A stretch of DNA of 64,000 bases from positions 1-64,000 of the forward strand of contig JAEZJM010000021.1 in the NCBI GenBank assembly GCA_023415775.1, written 5' to 3'. Positions 48,366 to 57,775 of this stretch are shown here, piece after piece. Each line of letters begins with the position of its first letter. Position 1 is the stretch's first letter. The notes beneath the pieces are model-generated. The model saw only the letters and a list, made by a program, of their open reading frames with translations, had not been told where the DNA came from and ran no database searches. Position numbers and translations under genes: made by a program. Origin of the DNA: Bacillota bacterium (GTDB lineage Bacteria > Bacillota > Negativicutes > Sporomusales > UBA7701).

Positions 48366-48935
48366 TTAGTCCAAGAGCAAAAGTCCGGTGAGAGTGACGC
48401 GGCCGGGAGCAAATCCGGCCGGAAGCCCGGCTGCGGCACAAGTTTTTTCCACATCGATTCCCACCGCCTCCAGGGAAGGCCGGGCTTGTGACGGCAGGCG
48501 GCAAACGGGCGGACAATCTTCATCAGCACATGCTTGGCAGAGCTGACAATGTCCGCAGCCAAGGCTTACAGCTAGGCTAAAGCCGTTGCGGAATGCTTCT
48601 TGTTCAAGGCTGACGATAATCGCGTTCATCGCGAGCTTTTCCCTATCGAACACTGCTTGGTACTCACTGGGCTCAGCCTCGCGGGTGATTTGCACGAGAA
48701 GCGAGAATGTGTAACGAGTCAGTATTGCCGAAGTCTCGTCCAAAGTCCACACATTTGGCGGGCACATCAGATTTCGGCCGAACTGGCCACACAGGTTAAG
48801 CCGGCATTTGAGCCTGACGCGTGGATCAACGATGATTTCGCGCGTCAGGAGCGGTTCGGCTTCGCGGCAACCTTTTGCTTTCGCCATGTCGGCCAATGCG
48901 AGCAGGGTGTTGATTGCGTGCGCCGTCTTCGCCAC
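48366..48935 (-). CDS. DUF2284 metal-binding protein
   Basis: The product has 189 aa. GTG start after GAGGAGG. Cysteine motifs: VRLKCRLNLCGQFGRNLMCPPNV near residues 40-62 and LGCGHCQLCQACADEDCPPVCRLP near 125-148, which resemble ferredoxin-like or corrinoid-protein-associated clusters. Function unknown. It lies 12 nt after the amidohydrolase gene. Confidence 0.85.
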   Translation of the reverse strand: MAKTAHAINTLLALADMAKAKGCREAEPLLTREIIVDPRVRLKCRLNLCGQFGRNLMCPPNVWTLDETSAILTRYTFSLLVQITREAEPSEYQAVFDREKLAMNAIIVSLEQEAFRNGFSLAVSLGCGHCQLCQACADEDCPPVCRLPSQARPSLEAVGIDVEKTCAAAGLPAGFAPGRVTLTGLLLLD

Positions 48936-48947
48936 TTGCGGTCCTCC

Positions 48948-50540
48948 TCACCATTTTTCGTAGATAACTCTGCCGCCGCAGACGGTACAAACCACCTTGG
49001 CAGAGGCGATTTCTTCCGGTTGAATAGCGAAGATATCTTTTGAAAGAACTACAAAATCGGCAAACATTCCAGGCGACAAAACGCCTTTTTCTCTTTCCGC
49101 GAACTCCGCGTAGGCTGCGTTGGCGGTATAGGCGTTGACTGCTTCCTCGACGGTTATCCTCTGTTCAGGATGCCATGGTTGTCCGCCGTCAAGTTTGCGG
49201 GTTACGGCAGCTTGGATGCCCTCAAGGGGATTTAGGGATGCGACCGGCCAGTCGCTTCCGAAGGCCAGCCTGACACCGGCGTTTATAAGAGAGCGGAAGG
49301 GGTAGGCATACTTTGCCCGCTCAGGGCCGATACGCTTTTCGGCCCAGCGGCCGTCGTCGATGACGTGGCTAGGCTGCACCGAGGCGATAACCCCCAATGC
49401 CGCCATCCGGCCGATGTCTGCGGCGCCGAGATGCTGGGCGTGTTCGACGCGGAAACGCCGGTCGCGATTGCCGTTTCGTGCAGCTATTTCGCCAAAAATA
49501 TTAAGCAGAATGTTGTTGGCCTTATCGCCGATGGCGTGAACGGCTGCCTGCAGGCCGGTCAGATCGGCTGCAGCGAGTTGTTCGCCAAGTTCGCCCCCAG
49601 ACTGCATCAGGAGGCCGAAGTTACCCGGTTCATCGTCGTAAGGGGCAAAGAACAGTGCGGTGGAAGAGCCGAGCGATCCATCAATAAAAGCCTTTACACC
49701 TGTAAGCCTTAGCCAGGCGTCCTGCTGACCGTCAGGCAGGACGCGAGTCTTGGTCCAGTCGGGCAGGGGCATGTGGAGGCTTAGCCTGACGGCCAACGTT
49801 TGCTGACGTCGAAAAGCCTGAAACACGCGCCAGCTTTCCCATTCTTTCCCGACAGCCATATCCTGGAGCGAGGTCACACCCAGAGAGGCCGCGAGTTCTG
49901 ACGCTTTTCCGACAGCAGCAAGCGACTCGTCCATGCTGGGCGGAGGTATCGCCCGGCGGATAAGTTCGAGAGCGGCATCCTTCAATATGCCGGTCGGTTC
50001 GCCGGTATCGGTGTGGCGCATTATCGCACCGCCGGACGGAGCCGGCGTTCCGGCCGTTATTCCGGCGGCAGCCAGGGCAGCACTGTTAGCCAAGCCCATA
50101 TGCAGATCGCTGCGGGTGACGAAAACCGGTGTGGCCGGCGTGAAAGGATCGATGTCTTCTTTAGTCGGCAATCGCGGATCGGACCATGCACCATTATCCC
50201 AATTGCCGCCAATCAACCAGCGCCCCGAGGGGAGTGCCTGGGCAGCGGACGCGATTTTGGCGGCAAGATCATTACAGCTGCAAGCATTACGCAGATCTAC
50301 GGCCATAAGTTGGCGGCCGCCGAGGAGGAGGTGGGCGTGGCTGTCGTTGAAGCCTGGCAGGAGAAGCCGGCCGCCGGCGTCGATCACCTTCGTCGTCACC
50401 CCGGCGAGCGGTGAGATATCTGTGTTGCTGCCTATGGCGACGATTCTGTCATCATTAACGGCTATCGCCTGGCAGCGACCTGCCGAGCCGATGCCCGTCC
50501 ACACGGCGGCGTTTAGAATGACGAGGCTGGCATGGGCCAT
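48948..50540 (-). CDS. Amidohydrolase family protein (YtcJ-like)
   Basis: The product has 530 aa. ATG at 50540 after AGGGAGG. Amidohydrolase_3 features: LLLPGFNDSHAHLLLGG (first metal motif HxH), VKAFIDGSLGSSTALFF, RFRVEHAQHL, and LAFGSDWPVASLNPLEGIQ with the catalytic Asp near residue 437. Relatives hydrolyse amides or related C-N bonds; the substrate is unknown. No signal peptide, cytoplasmic. Leads a three-gene minus-strand unit. Confidence 0.9.
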   Translation of the reverse strand: MAHASLVILNAAVWTGIGSAGRCQAIAVNDDRIVAIGSNTDISPLAGVTTKVIDAGGRLLLPGFNDSHAHLLLGGRQLMAVDLRNACSCNDLAAKIASAAQALPSGRWLIGGNWDNGAWSDPRLPTKEDIDPFTPATPVFVTRSDLHMGLANSAALAAAGITAGTPAPSGGAIMRHTDTGEPTGILKDAALELIRRAIPPPSMDESLAAVGKASELAASLGVTSLQDMAVGKEWESWRVFQAFRRQQTLAVRLSLHMPLPDWTKTRVLPDGQQDAWLRLTGVKAFIDGSLGSSTALFFAPYDDEPGNFGLLMQSGGELGEQLAAADLTGLQAAVHAIGDKANNILLNIFGEIAARNGNRDRRFRVEHAQHLGAADIGRMAALGVIASVQPSHVIDDGRWAEKRIGPERAKYAYPFRSLINAGVRLAFGSDWPVASLNPLEGIQAAVTRKLDGGQPWHPEQRITVEEAVNAYTANAAYAEFAEREKGVLSPGMFADFVVLSKDIFAIQPEEIASAKVVCTVCGGRVIYEKW

Positions 50541-50641
50541 GGAAAAACCTCCCTGATGAGTATCCAGATTTAAAGATATCATGTCCGCGCTGGTACAGCA
50601 ACAATGCTGAAGCAAATTACAAAAAAATTGCTGACGCAGTA

Positions 50642-50671
50642 TTGACAAACCGCGTCGTCGAAAACTATAAT
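50642..50671 (+). promoter_or_regulatory. Promoter of the glutamine synthetase leader
   Basis: Consensus TTGACA, 18 bp, consensus TATAAT. It reads toward the hairpin at 50702-50731. Confidence 0.75.
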
Positions 50672-50701
50672 AAATACAAAATTAATAACTATAAGTCGAT
50701 G

Positions 50702-50731
50702 AGGACTTCCTAAAACAATTTAGGAAGTCCT
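50702..50731 (+). terminator. Leader hairpin, possible attenuator of glutamine synthetase
   Basis: AGGACTTCCTAAA and TTTAGGAAGTCCT form a perfect 13 bp stem around ACAA, followed by TTGCGCTTTT. It lies about 24 nt after the expected transcription start, so it would stop most transcripts before the gene unless disrupted. Confidence 0.6.
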
Positions 50732-50821
50732 TTGCGCTTTTCTCGGCCGCTGAATGCGATGGCCGTGCGGCGCGAAAATATCCCGGAGTCGAGCTTGTTT
50801 CAGATGGATAAAGGAGGGATG

Positions 50822-50959
50822 ATGATGTTAGCCGTCAGCGAAGATTTCATCCGCATGCCATTATATTGGCAGGTCGCTTCCTTGCTGCATTTCTGGTCAA
50901 GCGGCGATGGCGGGGGAATGCCTCTGAGCCAGGGGCGGGATAATAACATAGTGGCTTAA
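50822..50959 (+). CDS. Possible leader peptide before glutamine synthetase (about 45 aa)
   Basis: Three consecutive in-frame ATG codons follow AAAGGAGG. The product contains EDFIRMPLYWQVASLLHFWSS and a polar end. It lies 40 nt upstream of the glutamine synthetase start and on its own shows no family. It may be a small regulatory protein; the leader 50541-50821 otherwise carries only the promoter and the hairpin. Confidence 0.35.
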   Translation: MMLAVSEDFIRMPLYWQVASLLHFWSSGDGGGMPLSQGRDNNIVA

Positions 50960-51002
50960 TACCGGAGTATTATTTAAACTAATTTGAGAGGTGGATTTTA
51001 GT

Positions 51003-52898
51003 ATGTTGAACGATTTGCTTTACTTCATCCCGGCAGGTAAATACACCAACGGACAGTTGGTCAGTCTGCTGAAGGAGCATCCCGAAATCAAGTTCGTGTC
51101 CCTGGTCGGCATTGACCTAGCAGGCAACGATACCGACGAAAAAATTCCCATAAATGTATTTTTGAAAGATATTGAGAAATTCTTCCTGGGCGGCGCCGTC
51201 GAAACGGACGGTTCGTCGGTCGTCCTCACTGGCCTGGCGACTCTAAACAACGCCAAGGTTGATATGGTAGTTGATCCTAATGTCAACTGGTTTATCGATT
51301 ACAACTGGGAAAGTGTTGATGAAGAGACCGGCAAACCGGTCGGCTCACTCCGCATCCCCGCTTTCCTCGTCCACAATGGTCTGCGGGTCGACTCCCGCTC
51401 CATTCTGGCGCAGAGCCTTGAGTACGTTAAAGGGGAAATCATCGCATTACTGAAGAAAGCCGGCAAAGTATCCGGCCTTGAGCATCTCGATCCCGCCGAA
51501 ATCGACGATATCGTTTTTACCGTCGGCACTGAGCTCGAATTCTGGGTCAAGACGCCTGACGAAACCGCGGAAATTGAAGAACTGTCCGCCACCCAGGTCA
51601 TGCAGGAGAACTACTGGGCCCGGGCGCGCGGCCAGGCTCGCACCGCCCTGGAAGAAGCCATGCTTATGCTGGAAAGGTACGGCCTCGAGCCCGAAATGGG
51701 CCACAAAGAGGTCGGCGGCCTCAAGGCCCGTATCGGCGAATCTGGCAATCTTGCCCATGTTGTCGAGCAGATGGAGATCGACTGGCGGTTCACCAATGCC
51801 ATGCAGGCCGCAGACAACGAACTCCAGGCCCGCATCCTTGTCAAGGAAGTATTCCGCGAGAACGGCCTCGAGGTAACCTTTAAGGCGAAGCCCATCACCG
51901 GTGTCGCCGGCAGCGGCGAGCACACCCACGTAGGGATTGCCGCCAGGCTGAAATCGGGTAAATTGGTGAACCTCTTCGCTCCCGGCGATATGAAAGGCGA
52001 CTTCTTGAGTGCCGTCGGTTATGGCGCCATCATGGGCCTCCTCAAAAATTACGAAGTTGTCAACCCTTTCGTTTCAGCCACCAACGACTCGCTCAACCGT
52101 CTCAAGCCCGGTTTCGAAGCCCCGGTCTGCATCGTCACCTCGCTCGGCCACAGCCCGGCCATTCCGTCCCGTAACCGCACAATCCTGGCCGGCCTTGTCC
52201 GCGACGTCAACAATCCGCTGGCCACCCGTTTCGAGGTCCGTGCTCCGAACCCCTTCACCAACACCTATATCGCCGTCACCGCTTTCTATCTGAGCATGCT
52301 TGACGGCATCAAGGCCGCTGTCAGCGCCGGCAAGACCACCAAGGAGCTTGAGGACGAACTTTCAAAAGACCCGGCGGCCGCTGGGTTCTACCTGGAGAAG
52401 GGGCGCGCCTATCGCAGCGAACATGACGTTTTCGAGGACTACACCGCCGAGGAACGTGACCGTCTCTTCAGCAAGCCGCCTGCCACCGTCTGGGAAAACA
52501 TGCTCAACATCGAAAAGTACCCGCAGAAGGTCGCCGTCCTTACCGCCGGCAACGCCTTCCGCAAAGAACTCATCGACGCGTTCGTGGCCGGGGCGCTTCT
52601 CCGTTGGCGGACCGAGCTGGTCAACCGTATTATCGGCGAGAATTGCGAAATCATAAAAGAGTGCAAACCCGTGCATGATGTCAAGGACGAAATTGACGAA
52701 AAGGCCTGGCAGAAAGTAAGCGCCCTTCGCGCCTATATCGCAAAAGACACAACCGCCGCCAAAAGCCTGTTCAGCCGGATCCGGGAAGCGGTGGCAACCG
52801 GCGACTATGCAGCCGCCTCGAACATGCAGATCGAGATGGCCGCGAAAATGAGCGAACTCAAAGCCCTTTATGCCCAATACAAACGCAATATAATCTAA
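51003..52898 (+). CDS. Glutamine synthetase, long form
   Basis: The product has 631 aa, longer than the common GSI type (about 450) and close to lengths of clostridial GS variants. It makes glutamine from glutamate, ammonia and ATP. Catalytic pieces: TVGTELEFW (metal Glu), GSGEHTHVGIA (His in the metal/glutamate site), LGHSPAIPSRNRTILAG (Arg loops) and ATRFEVRAPNPFTNTYIA. A helical C-terminal region of about 130 residues is extra. ATG at 51003 is 8 nt after GAGAGGTGG. An Lrp-type gene follows. Confidence 0.88.
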   Translation: MLNDLLYFIPAGKYTNGQLVSLLKEHPEIKFVSLVGIDLAGNDTDEKIPINVFLKDIEKFFLGGAVETDGSSVVLTGLATLNNAKVDMVVDPNVNWFIDYNWESVDEETGKPVGSLRIPAFLVHNGLRVDSRSILAQSLEYVKGEIIALLKKAGKVSGLEHLDPAEIDDIVFTVGTELEFWVKTPDETAEIEELSATQVMQENYWARARGQARTALEEAMLMLERYGLEPEMGHKEVGGLKARIGESGNLAHVVEQMEIDWRFTNAMQAADNELQARILVKEVFRENGLEVTFKAKPITGVAGSGEHTHVGIAARLKSGKLVNLFAPGDMKGDFLSAVGYGAIMGLLKNYEVVNPFVSATNDSLNRLKPGFEAPVCIVTSLGHSPAIPSRNRTILAGLVRDVNNPLATRFEVRAPNPFTNTYIAVTAFYLSMLDGIKAAVSAGKTTKELEDELSKDPAAAGFYLEKGRAYRSEHDVFEDYTAEERDRLFSKPPATVWENMLNIEKYPQKVAVLTAGNAFRKELIDAFVAGALLRWRTELVNRIIGENCEIIKECKPVHDVKDEIDEKAWQKVSALRAYIAKDTTAAKSLFSRIREAVATGDYAAASNMQIEMAAKMSELKALYAQYKRNII

Positions 52899-52909
52899 GA
52901 GGCTGAATT

Positions 52910-52945
52910 AATCCCCCGGCATCCAGCCGGGGGATTTAATTTTTT
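52910..52945 (+). terminator. Terminator after glutamine synthetase
   Basis: AATCCCCCGGC pairs with GCCGGGGGATT, followed by TAATTTTTT. Confidence 0.9.
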
Positions 52946-52958
52946 GCCGGAATATCAC

Positions 52959-52987
52959 TTGAAATCAGAAGAAAATTAACCTAAAAT
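52959..52987 (+). promoter_or_regulatory. Promoter of the second Lrp gene
   Basis: TTGAAA, 17 bp, TAAAAT, 31 bp before the ATG. Confidence 0.65.
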
Positions 52988-53017
52988 GGATTAAGAGAAT
53001 TATTTCTGAGGTGGAAT

Positions 53018-53452
53018 ATGGACAACATCGACTTGAGGATTGTCGACATCCTCCAGACCGACGGCCGGATAACCATGAAAGAATTGGGCCAGAGGGTAGG
53101 GCTGACAAGCCCGGCCACCATAGAGCGCGTCAAGAAGCTCGAAGACAGCGGCATCATCGGCGGATACCGGGCCGACATAAACATTGCCAAAGCCGGCCTG
53201 CCGGTTCGGGCCTTCATCCTCGTCACCATCGGCGGCGGCTCGGGTGAAGAGCTCCTCGACTTTTGCCGCCGCCATACACGGCTTCTCGAGTGCCACCGCC
53301 TTGCCGGCAGCGCCTCCTATCTGCTTGCTGCCGCCGTCGCCGATACCGCAGCGTTAGAAAAGCTGCTCGACGATCTGACTATTTACGGCCGCACCGAGAC
53401 CCACCTCGTGCTGTCCACGCCTATATCCGCAAAAAAGATCAATCTGCCCTGA
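53018..53452 (+). CDS. Lrp/AsnC-family transcriptional regulator
   Basis: The product has 144 aa. ATG start after TGAGGTGG. HTH part: DNIDLRIVDILQTDGRITMKELGQRVGLTSPATIERVKKLED in pieces. The RAM-type domain follows with RLLECHRLAGSASYLLAAAV. It shares its domain plan with the Lrp protein at 2333. Position directly downstream of glutamine synthetase suggests glutamine or another amino acid as the effector, which is inference. Confidence 0.9.
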   Translation: MDNIDLRIVDILQTDGRITMKELGQRVGLTSPATIERVKKLEDSGIIGGYRADINIAKAGLPVRAFILVTIGGGSGEELLDFCRRHTRLLECHRLAGSASYLLAAAVADTAALEKLLDDLTIYGRTETHLVLSTPISAKKINLP

Positions 53453-53463
53453 CAAAAGCGCCG

Positions 53464-53494
53464 AAAACCCCGGAGCGGTCGCTCCGGGGTTTAA
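53464..53494 (+). terminator. Terminator after the second Lrp gene
   Basis: AAAACCCCGGAGC pairs with GCTCCGGGGTTT; only a short T-run follows. The region to 53679 contains no other gene that I can support. Confidence 0.75.
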
Positions 53495-53679
53495 ACACTC
53501 GGTCACTTCGCCGCCCTTAATGGGGCGGTATTTTCACTATACCATATTTTGCCCCGACTGTCGGATTAGTATTTGAGGCGTCGCGGGGCAAAGTATCACC
53601 AGTATGATTATTTTCGCAGGAATTGAGGGGTCGCGGGCCGTATTTCATAACTAAGGGTATTTCCGCAAAGGTGAAACAT

Positions 53680-55416
53680 ATGGATTTTTTGCGCCACATC
53701 CACATACTGACGCCATTTTTCCGGCGGCGCTGGCCATATTACGGGCTTGGCGTCCTTGTTCTCATAGTTGTCGACTTACTGCAGCTCGCCATTCCTCGTC
53801 TGACGGGGAAGGCGGTCGATCTGCTCTTGACAGGCGACGCGGGCCTTGTCAGGCTGCTTGTCGCGCTGACGGCTCTTGCCATCCTAATCGCCATCTTTCG
53901 CTACTGCTATCGGGTACTCATTATGGGCACCACCCGTCACCTCGAATACTACCTGCGGGATAAACTCTTTGCCCATGCTCTCCGTCTGCCCCCGGTATAC
54001 TTCGACCGCTTCGGGCCCGGGCGGGTAATGGCCCTCACCATCAGCGACGTCACGGCGGTCCGCGTCGCGGTCGGCCTCGGCGCCCTCCTGCTCGTAGACG
54101 CACTCATCATGGGGCTGGCCTCACTGATCGTAATGGTCGAAGTGGCCAACTGGGAACTCACCTGGCAGTCGGTCGTGCCGCTGCCGTTCGTACTGCTAGC
54201 CACCGCCCTGATGGGCAGGCCGATTCACGACCGTTCTCGCATCGTCCAGGAGAAATTCAGCCAGCTCACCGAGATGGTGCAGGAAACGTTTGCCGGCGCC
54301 AGAGTAGTGAAAGGTTTTGCCGCCGAGGCCGTGGCCATCGACCGCTTTACCGCCGTGAGCCGGGACAACGTCGCCGCAAATCTGGCCATGGCTCGCCTCC
54401 AGGCCGCTTATTTTCCCGTCTCCCATACCGCGCCGCTCTTTTGCTACGCCATCGCCCTTTACGGCGGCGGGCAGCTTATCGTTGCCGGCGTCCTTACCGT
54501 CGGCGACCTTGTAGCCTTCCTCGGCTACCTCGGCCTAATGATCTGGCCGGTCACCGGCTTCAGCTACCTCATCGCGACCGTACAGCGCGGTTCTGCGTCG
54601 CTGGCCCGCATTGCCGCCCTGCTGGCCGAACCGGCCTACGAGACCGGCCTGCCGGCGTCGCCGTCCGCCCTTCCCGGCAGCAGCGTCGAACTTCGTCATC
54701 TGACCTTTCGGTACCCGGACAGTCCCAACCCCGCTCTCAAAGACATCACCATCGCCATTCCTGCGGGAGCTGTCGTCGGTATCGTCGGCAGAACCGGCTC
54801 CGGTAAATCCACCCTGCTAAAACTTCTTCTTCGTCTTTACGAACCGCCTGCAGACGCCATTTTCATCGGCGGTCGGGAGATACTCACGCTGGACTTTCTG
54901 TCACTCCGCCAAGGGATCGGCTATGTACCGCAGGACAGCTTCCTGTTCGCCCGCACCATCGGCGAAAATATCGCCTATGATCGCGACTACCCGCGCGACG
55001 ACGTGGAAAAAGCGGCCGGTCTTGCCGCTGTCAGGGAAGCAATCGACGACAAGCCTTACGGCTTTGGCACCGTTCTCGGCGAAAAGGGCCGTCGTCTGTC
55101 TGGCGGCCAGCAGCAGCGCGTAGCGATCGCCCGTGCTTTGGTAAAGACTCCGGAAATCCTTCTCCTCGACGACGTCTTCGCTTCGCTGGATTACGAAACT
55201 CAGACCGAGCTTCTCGCCAATATGAAGGACTTCAGCGGCGGCCGCACTACCATCATCGTATCCCAGCGGGTCGCCGCGGTCAAAGACGCCGATTTTATCG
55301 TCGTTCTCGATGATGGCGTCGTCGCCGAGCAAGGAACGCACGCCGAACTCATCGCCCGGGACGGCCTGTACTTCAAACTGTACGAGCAGCAGCTCGTAAA
55401 CGGTGAACAGCCATGA
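53680..55416 (+). CDS. Heterodimeric ABC exporter subunit A (YheI-like)
   Basis: The product has 578 aa. ATG at 53680 after AAAGGTGA; an upstream TTG at 53623 is less likely. Six membrane helices (residues about 10-310), then the ATPase: Walker A GRTGSGKST, signature LSGGQQQRVAIARAL, Walker B ILLLDDVFASLD. The catalytic Glu after Walker B is Asp, marking a non-catalytic site, usual in one subunit of heterodimeric exporters. It overlaps the next gene as ATGA. Confidence 0.92.
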   Translation: MDFLRHIHILTPFFRRRWPYYGLGVLVLIVVDLLQLAIPRLTGKAVDLLLTGDAGLVRLLVALTALAILIAIFRYCYRVLIMGTTRHLEYYLRDKLFAHALRLPPVYFDRFGPGRVMALTISDVTAVRVAVGLGALLLVDALIMGLASLIVMVEVANWELTWQSVVPLPFVLLATALMGRPIHDRSRIVQEKFSQLTEMVQETFAGARVVKGFAAEAVAIDRFTAVSRDNVAANLAMARLQAAYFPVSHTAPLFCYAIALYGGGQLIVAGVLTVGDLVAFLGYLGLMIWPVTGFSYLIATVQRGSASLARIAALLAEPAYETGLPASPSALPGSSVELRHLTFRYPDSPNPALKDITIAIPAGAVVGIVGRTGSGKSTLLKLLLRLYEPPADAIFIGGREILTLDFLSLRQGIGYVPQDSFLFARTIGENIAYDRDYPRDDVEKAAGLAAVREAIDDKPYGFGTVLGEKGRRLSGGQQQRVAIARALVKTPEILLLDDVFASLDYETQTELLANMKDFSGGRTTIIVSQRVAAVKDADFIVVLDDGVVAEQGTHAELIARDGLYFKLYEQQLVNGEQP

Positions 55417-57185
55417 GCATGTACTTTCGCGGCAGGGAATACGATTCCGCTCCCCCCGACCGGCCACTCGACCGGGAAGTGGCGAAGGTACTGTGGAGTT
55501 TTGCCCAGCCTTTCAGGGGCCTTATGGCGGCGGCTCTTGCCGTAATGCTCCTCGGCACGGCCGCCGATCTGGCCCGGCCATATCTTCTCAAAGTCGCCAT
55601 CGATAACCAGATACTCCTCGGCGACCTCGCCGGCCTGCGTAACACCGCCTGGCTGTACGCCGTCACCATCGCCGCCGGCATGCTTTTTGCCTGGGGGCAA
55701 ACCATCCTGCTCCAGTATATCGGCCAGAAAATAATCTTCGACGTCCGGCAAAAAGTATTCAACCAACTCATCTACATGCGGTACACCGACATCGAGAGCC
55801 AGCCGGTGGGTCGTATCGTAACCCGGGTAACAAACGACACCGACGCCATCAAAGACCTCTACACCGATGTGCTCGTCGCCTTCGCCAGCGACATGCTGGT
55901 ACTGATTGGCATCATCGCCGTCATGCTCGCGATCGACTGGCGGCTGGCGCTCGTCTCGTTCACCGCAATCCCGGTGATGATCGTCCTCGCCGTTCTCTAT
56001 CAGAAATACGCCCGGCGGGCTTACCGCCTAGTGCGTGAGAAAACGGCCGCTATCAACAGCTTTCTCCAGGAAAGCCTCAACGGCATCAGCGTCGTCAAAG
56101 CGTTCGCCCGTTTCCTGCGCAGCGAGGCCGAATACACCGTCGTCAACCGCGAATACCTGGCCGCCGGCTTGAAGGAAATGCGCACCTTTGCCCTTTTCCG
56201 GCCGTTTGTCGATCTCGTCTATACCCTCGCGGTGGTGCTCCTCCTTTGGTACGGCGACTGGCAAAGCAGCCTGGGGGGCGTGGAAATCGGCGTAGTCGCC
56301 GCCTTCCTGCGGTATATGGAGAAATTCTTCTGGCCAATCAGAGACCTGGCCGAGAAATACAGCCTGCTGCAGTCGGCTCTGGCGGCGGCCGAGCGGGTCT
56401 ATGAACTGCTTGCCGCCGTGCGGCCCGCCGAAGAGCCTGTCGGACAAAACCCCCACCAGCGGGTCAACGGCGAAATATCTTTTGAAGATGTCTGGTTCGC
56501 CTACGAAGAACCGCATTGGGTGCTATGCGGTCTGTCATTCTCGGTGGCGGTCGGCGAATTCATCGGTATTGCCGGTCTCTCCGGCTCAGGCAAGACCACG
56601 GTCATCAATCTCCTGCTCCGTCTTTACGAGCCGCAGCGGGGCCGAATCCTCGTCGATGGTGTCGATGTACGTGAGATTCCCCTTGACGTCTTAAGGCGGA
56701 CAGTCGGCGTAGTATTTCAGGATGTTCACCTATTTAACGGCACGGTGGCCGAAAATATCAGCCTGTTCGATCCCGCGATCTCCCGCCGGGATATCATCGA
56801 CGCCGCCACCGTGGCGAACTGCCACGAATTCATTGCAAAGCTCCCGCAAGGTTACGACACGCCGATCGGTTATCAGGGAGCGATGATTTCGGTCGGGCAG
56901 CGCCAATTGCTTTCTCTCGCCCGGATGCTGGCCTGCCGTGCCGACGTGTTGGTGCTGGATGAAGCCACCTCCAATATCGACGGCGAAACCGAGATGCTGA
57001 TCCAGGGGGCGCTTGAGCACATCGCCAAACAGCGCACCATGCTTGTCGTCGCCCATCGCCTGTCCACCATTCAGAACGCCGATCGCATCCTTGTCCTTCA
57101 CCGGGGCTTAATCGCCGAGGCTGGCACCCATGACGAACTCGTCGCCTGCCGGGGATTGTACTGGCGCCTTTATCACAGCCAGTGA
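55413..57185 (+). CDS. Heterodimeric ABC exporter subunit B (YheH-like)
   Basis: The product has 590 aa with the same layout: six helices, then an ATPase with Walker A GLSGSGKTT, Walker B VLVLDEATSNID with the catalytic Glu, and a signature that reads ISVGQRQLLSLARML instead of LSGGQ. Together with subunit A one consensus site and one degenerate site form. Such exporters pump drugs or lipids. Start overlaps the upstream stop. Confidence 0.92.
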   Translation: MSMYFRGREYDSAPPDRPLDREVAKVLWSFAQPFRGLMAAALAVMLLGTAADLARPYLLKVAIDNQILLGDLAGLRNTAWLYAVTIAAGMLFAWGQTILLQYIGQKIIFDVRQKVFNQLIYMRYTDIESQPVGRIVTRVTNDTDAIKDLYTDVLVAFASDMLVLIGIIAVMLAIDWRLALVSFTAIPVMIVLAVLYQKYARRAYRLVREKTAAINSFLQESLNGISVVKAFARFLRSEAEYTVVNREYLAAGLKEMRTFALFRPFVDLVYTLAVVLLLWYGDWQSSLGGVEIGVVAAFLRYMEKFFWPIRDLAEKYSLLQSALAAAERVYELLAAVRPAEEPVGQNPHQRVNGEISFEDVWFAYEEPHWVLCGLSFSVAVGEFIGIAGLSGSGKTTVINLLLRLYEPQRGRILVDGVDVREIPLDVLRRTVGVVFQDVHLFNGTVAENISLFDPAISRRDIIDAATVANCHEFIAKLPQGYDTPIGYQGAMISVGQRQLLSLARMLACRADVLVLDEATSNIDGETEMLIQGALEHIAKQRTMLVVAHRLSTIQNADRILVLHRGLIAEAGTHDELVACRGLYWRLYHSQ

Positions 57186-57262
57186 CGCGAGCTCCGCGCC
57201 AAGCAGGAATATAATAGCGCCGCAAGGAATATACTACCAAAACCCATTAGGAGGAATATGGT

Positions 57263-57757
57263 ATGGCCAACATGTTCAGTGATCTTGAAGGGTTGCGCAT
57301 CGCAATGGCGATGGAGGCCCGCGGGCGGGACTTTTATCAGCAGGCTTACCAGCAAACCGCTATCCCTGCCCACAAAGAATTGTTCCTTTGGCTGAAAAAC
57401 GAGGAAATACACCACCTGGCCAGATTCACCAACCTCTTCAACATTATCGAAAGCCGCCAGGAAGCCCATTCGGCCGAATACCTCTTTGACCCCGAGACTT
57501 CCCGCTATCTTACGGTTATCGCCGAAGAACACGTTTTCCCCAAGCCTTACGACGCCGGCAAACACGTCGCCGAGCTGACAAGCGTGCAGGCCGTCCTGCA
57601 GGCTGCCATGCAGGCGGAGAAAGACTCCGTGCTGTTTTACGATGAATTGGCCGCCCGGGCAAAGTTCGCCGAGGCCAGGGACGTCTTCCGTATTCTGAAG
57701 GGCGAAGAACAGGCCCATGTCGTCAAACTGCGCGAAATGCTCGACGCCTGGGCGTAA
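57263..57757 (+). CDS. Ferritin-like (rubrerythrin-type) protein
   Basis: The product has 164 aa. ATG after AGGAGG. A four-helix bundle is indicated: AMAMEARGRDFYQQAY, LKNEEIHHLARFTNLF, MQAEKDSVLFYDELA and LKGEEQAHVVKLREML each carry Glu or His ligands for a di-iron site. No rubredoxin domain follows. Probable role in oxidative stress or iron handling. The glutaredoxin-like gene follows 18 nt later. Confidence 0.88.
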   Translation: MANMFSDLEGLRIAMAMEARGRDFYQQAYQQTAIPAHKELFLWLKNEEIHHLARFTNLFNIIESRQEAHSAEYLFDPETSRYLTVIAEEHVFPKPYDAGKHVAELTSVQAVLQAAMQAEKDSVLFYDELAARAKFAEARDVFRILKGEEQAHVVKLREMLDAWA

Positions 57758-57775
57758 GTGAAGGAGGAAACGGTA

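Noticed and set aside
50704..50731. ACTTCCTA similar to the left arm of Bacillus dif
   Set aside because: The right half does not match a XerD arm; the sequence is a perfect hairpin with a T-rich tail in the glutamine synthetase leader.
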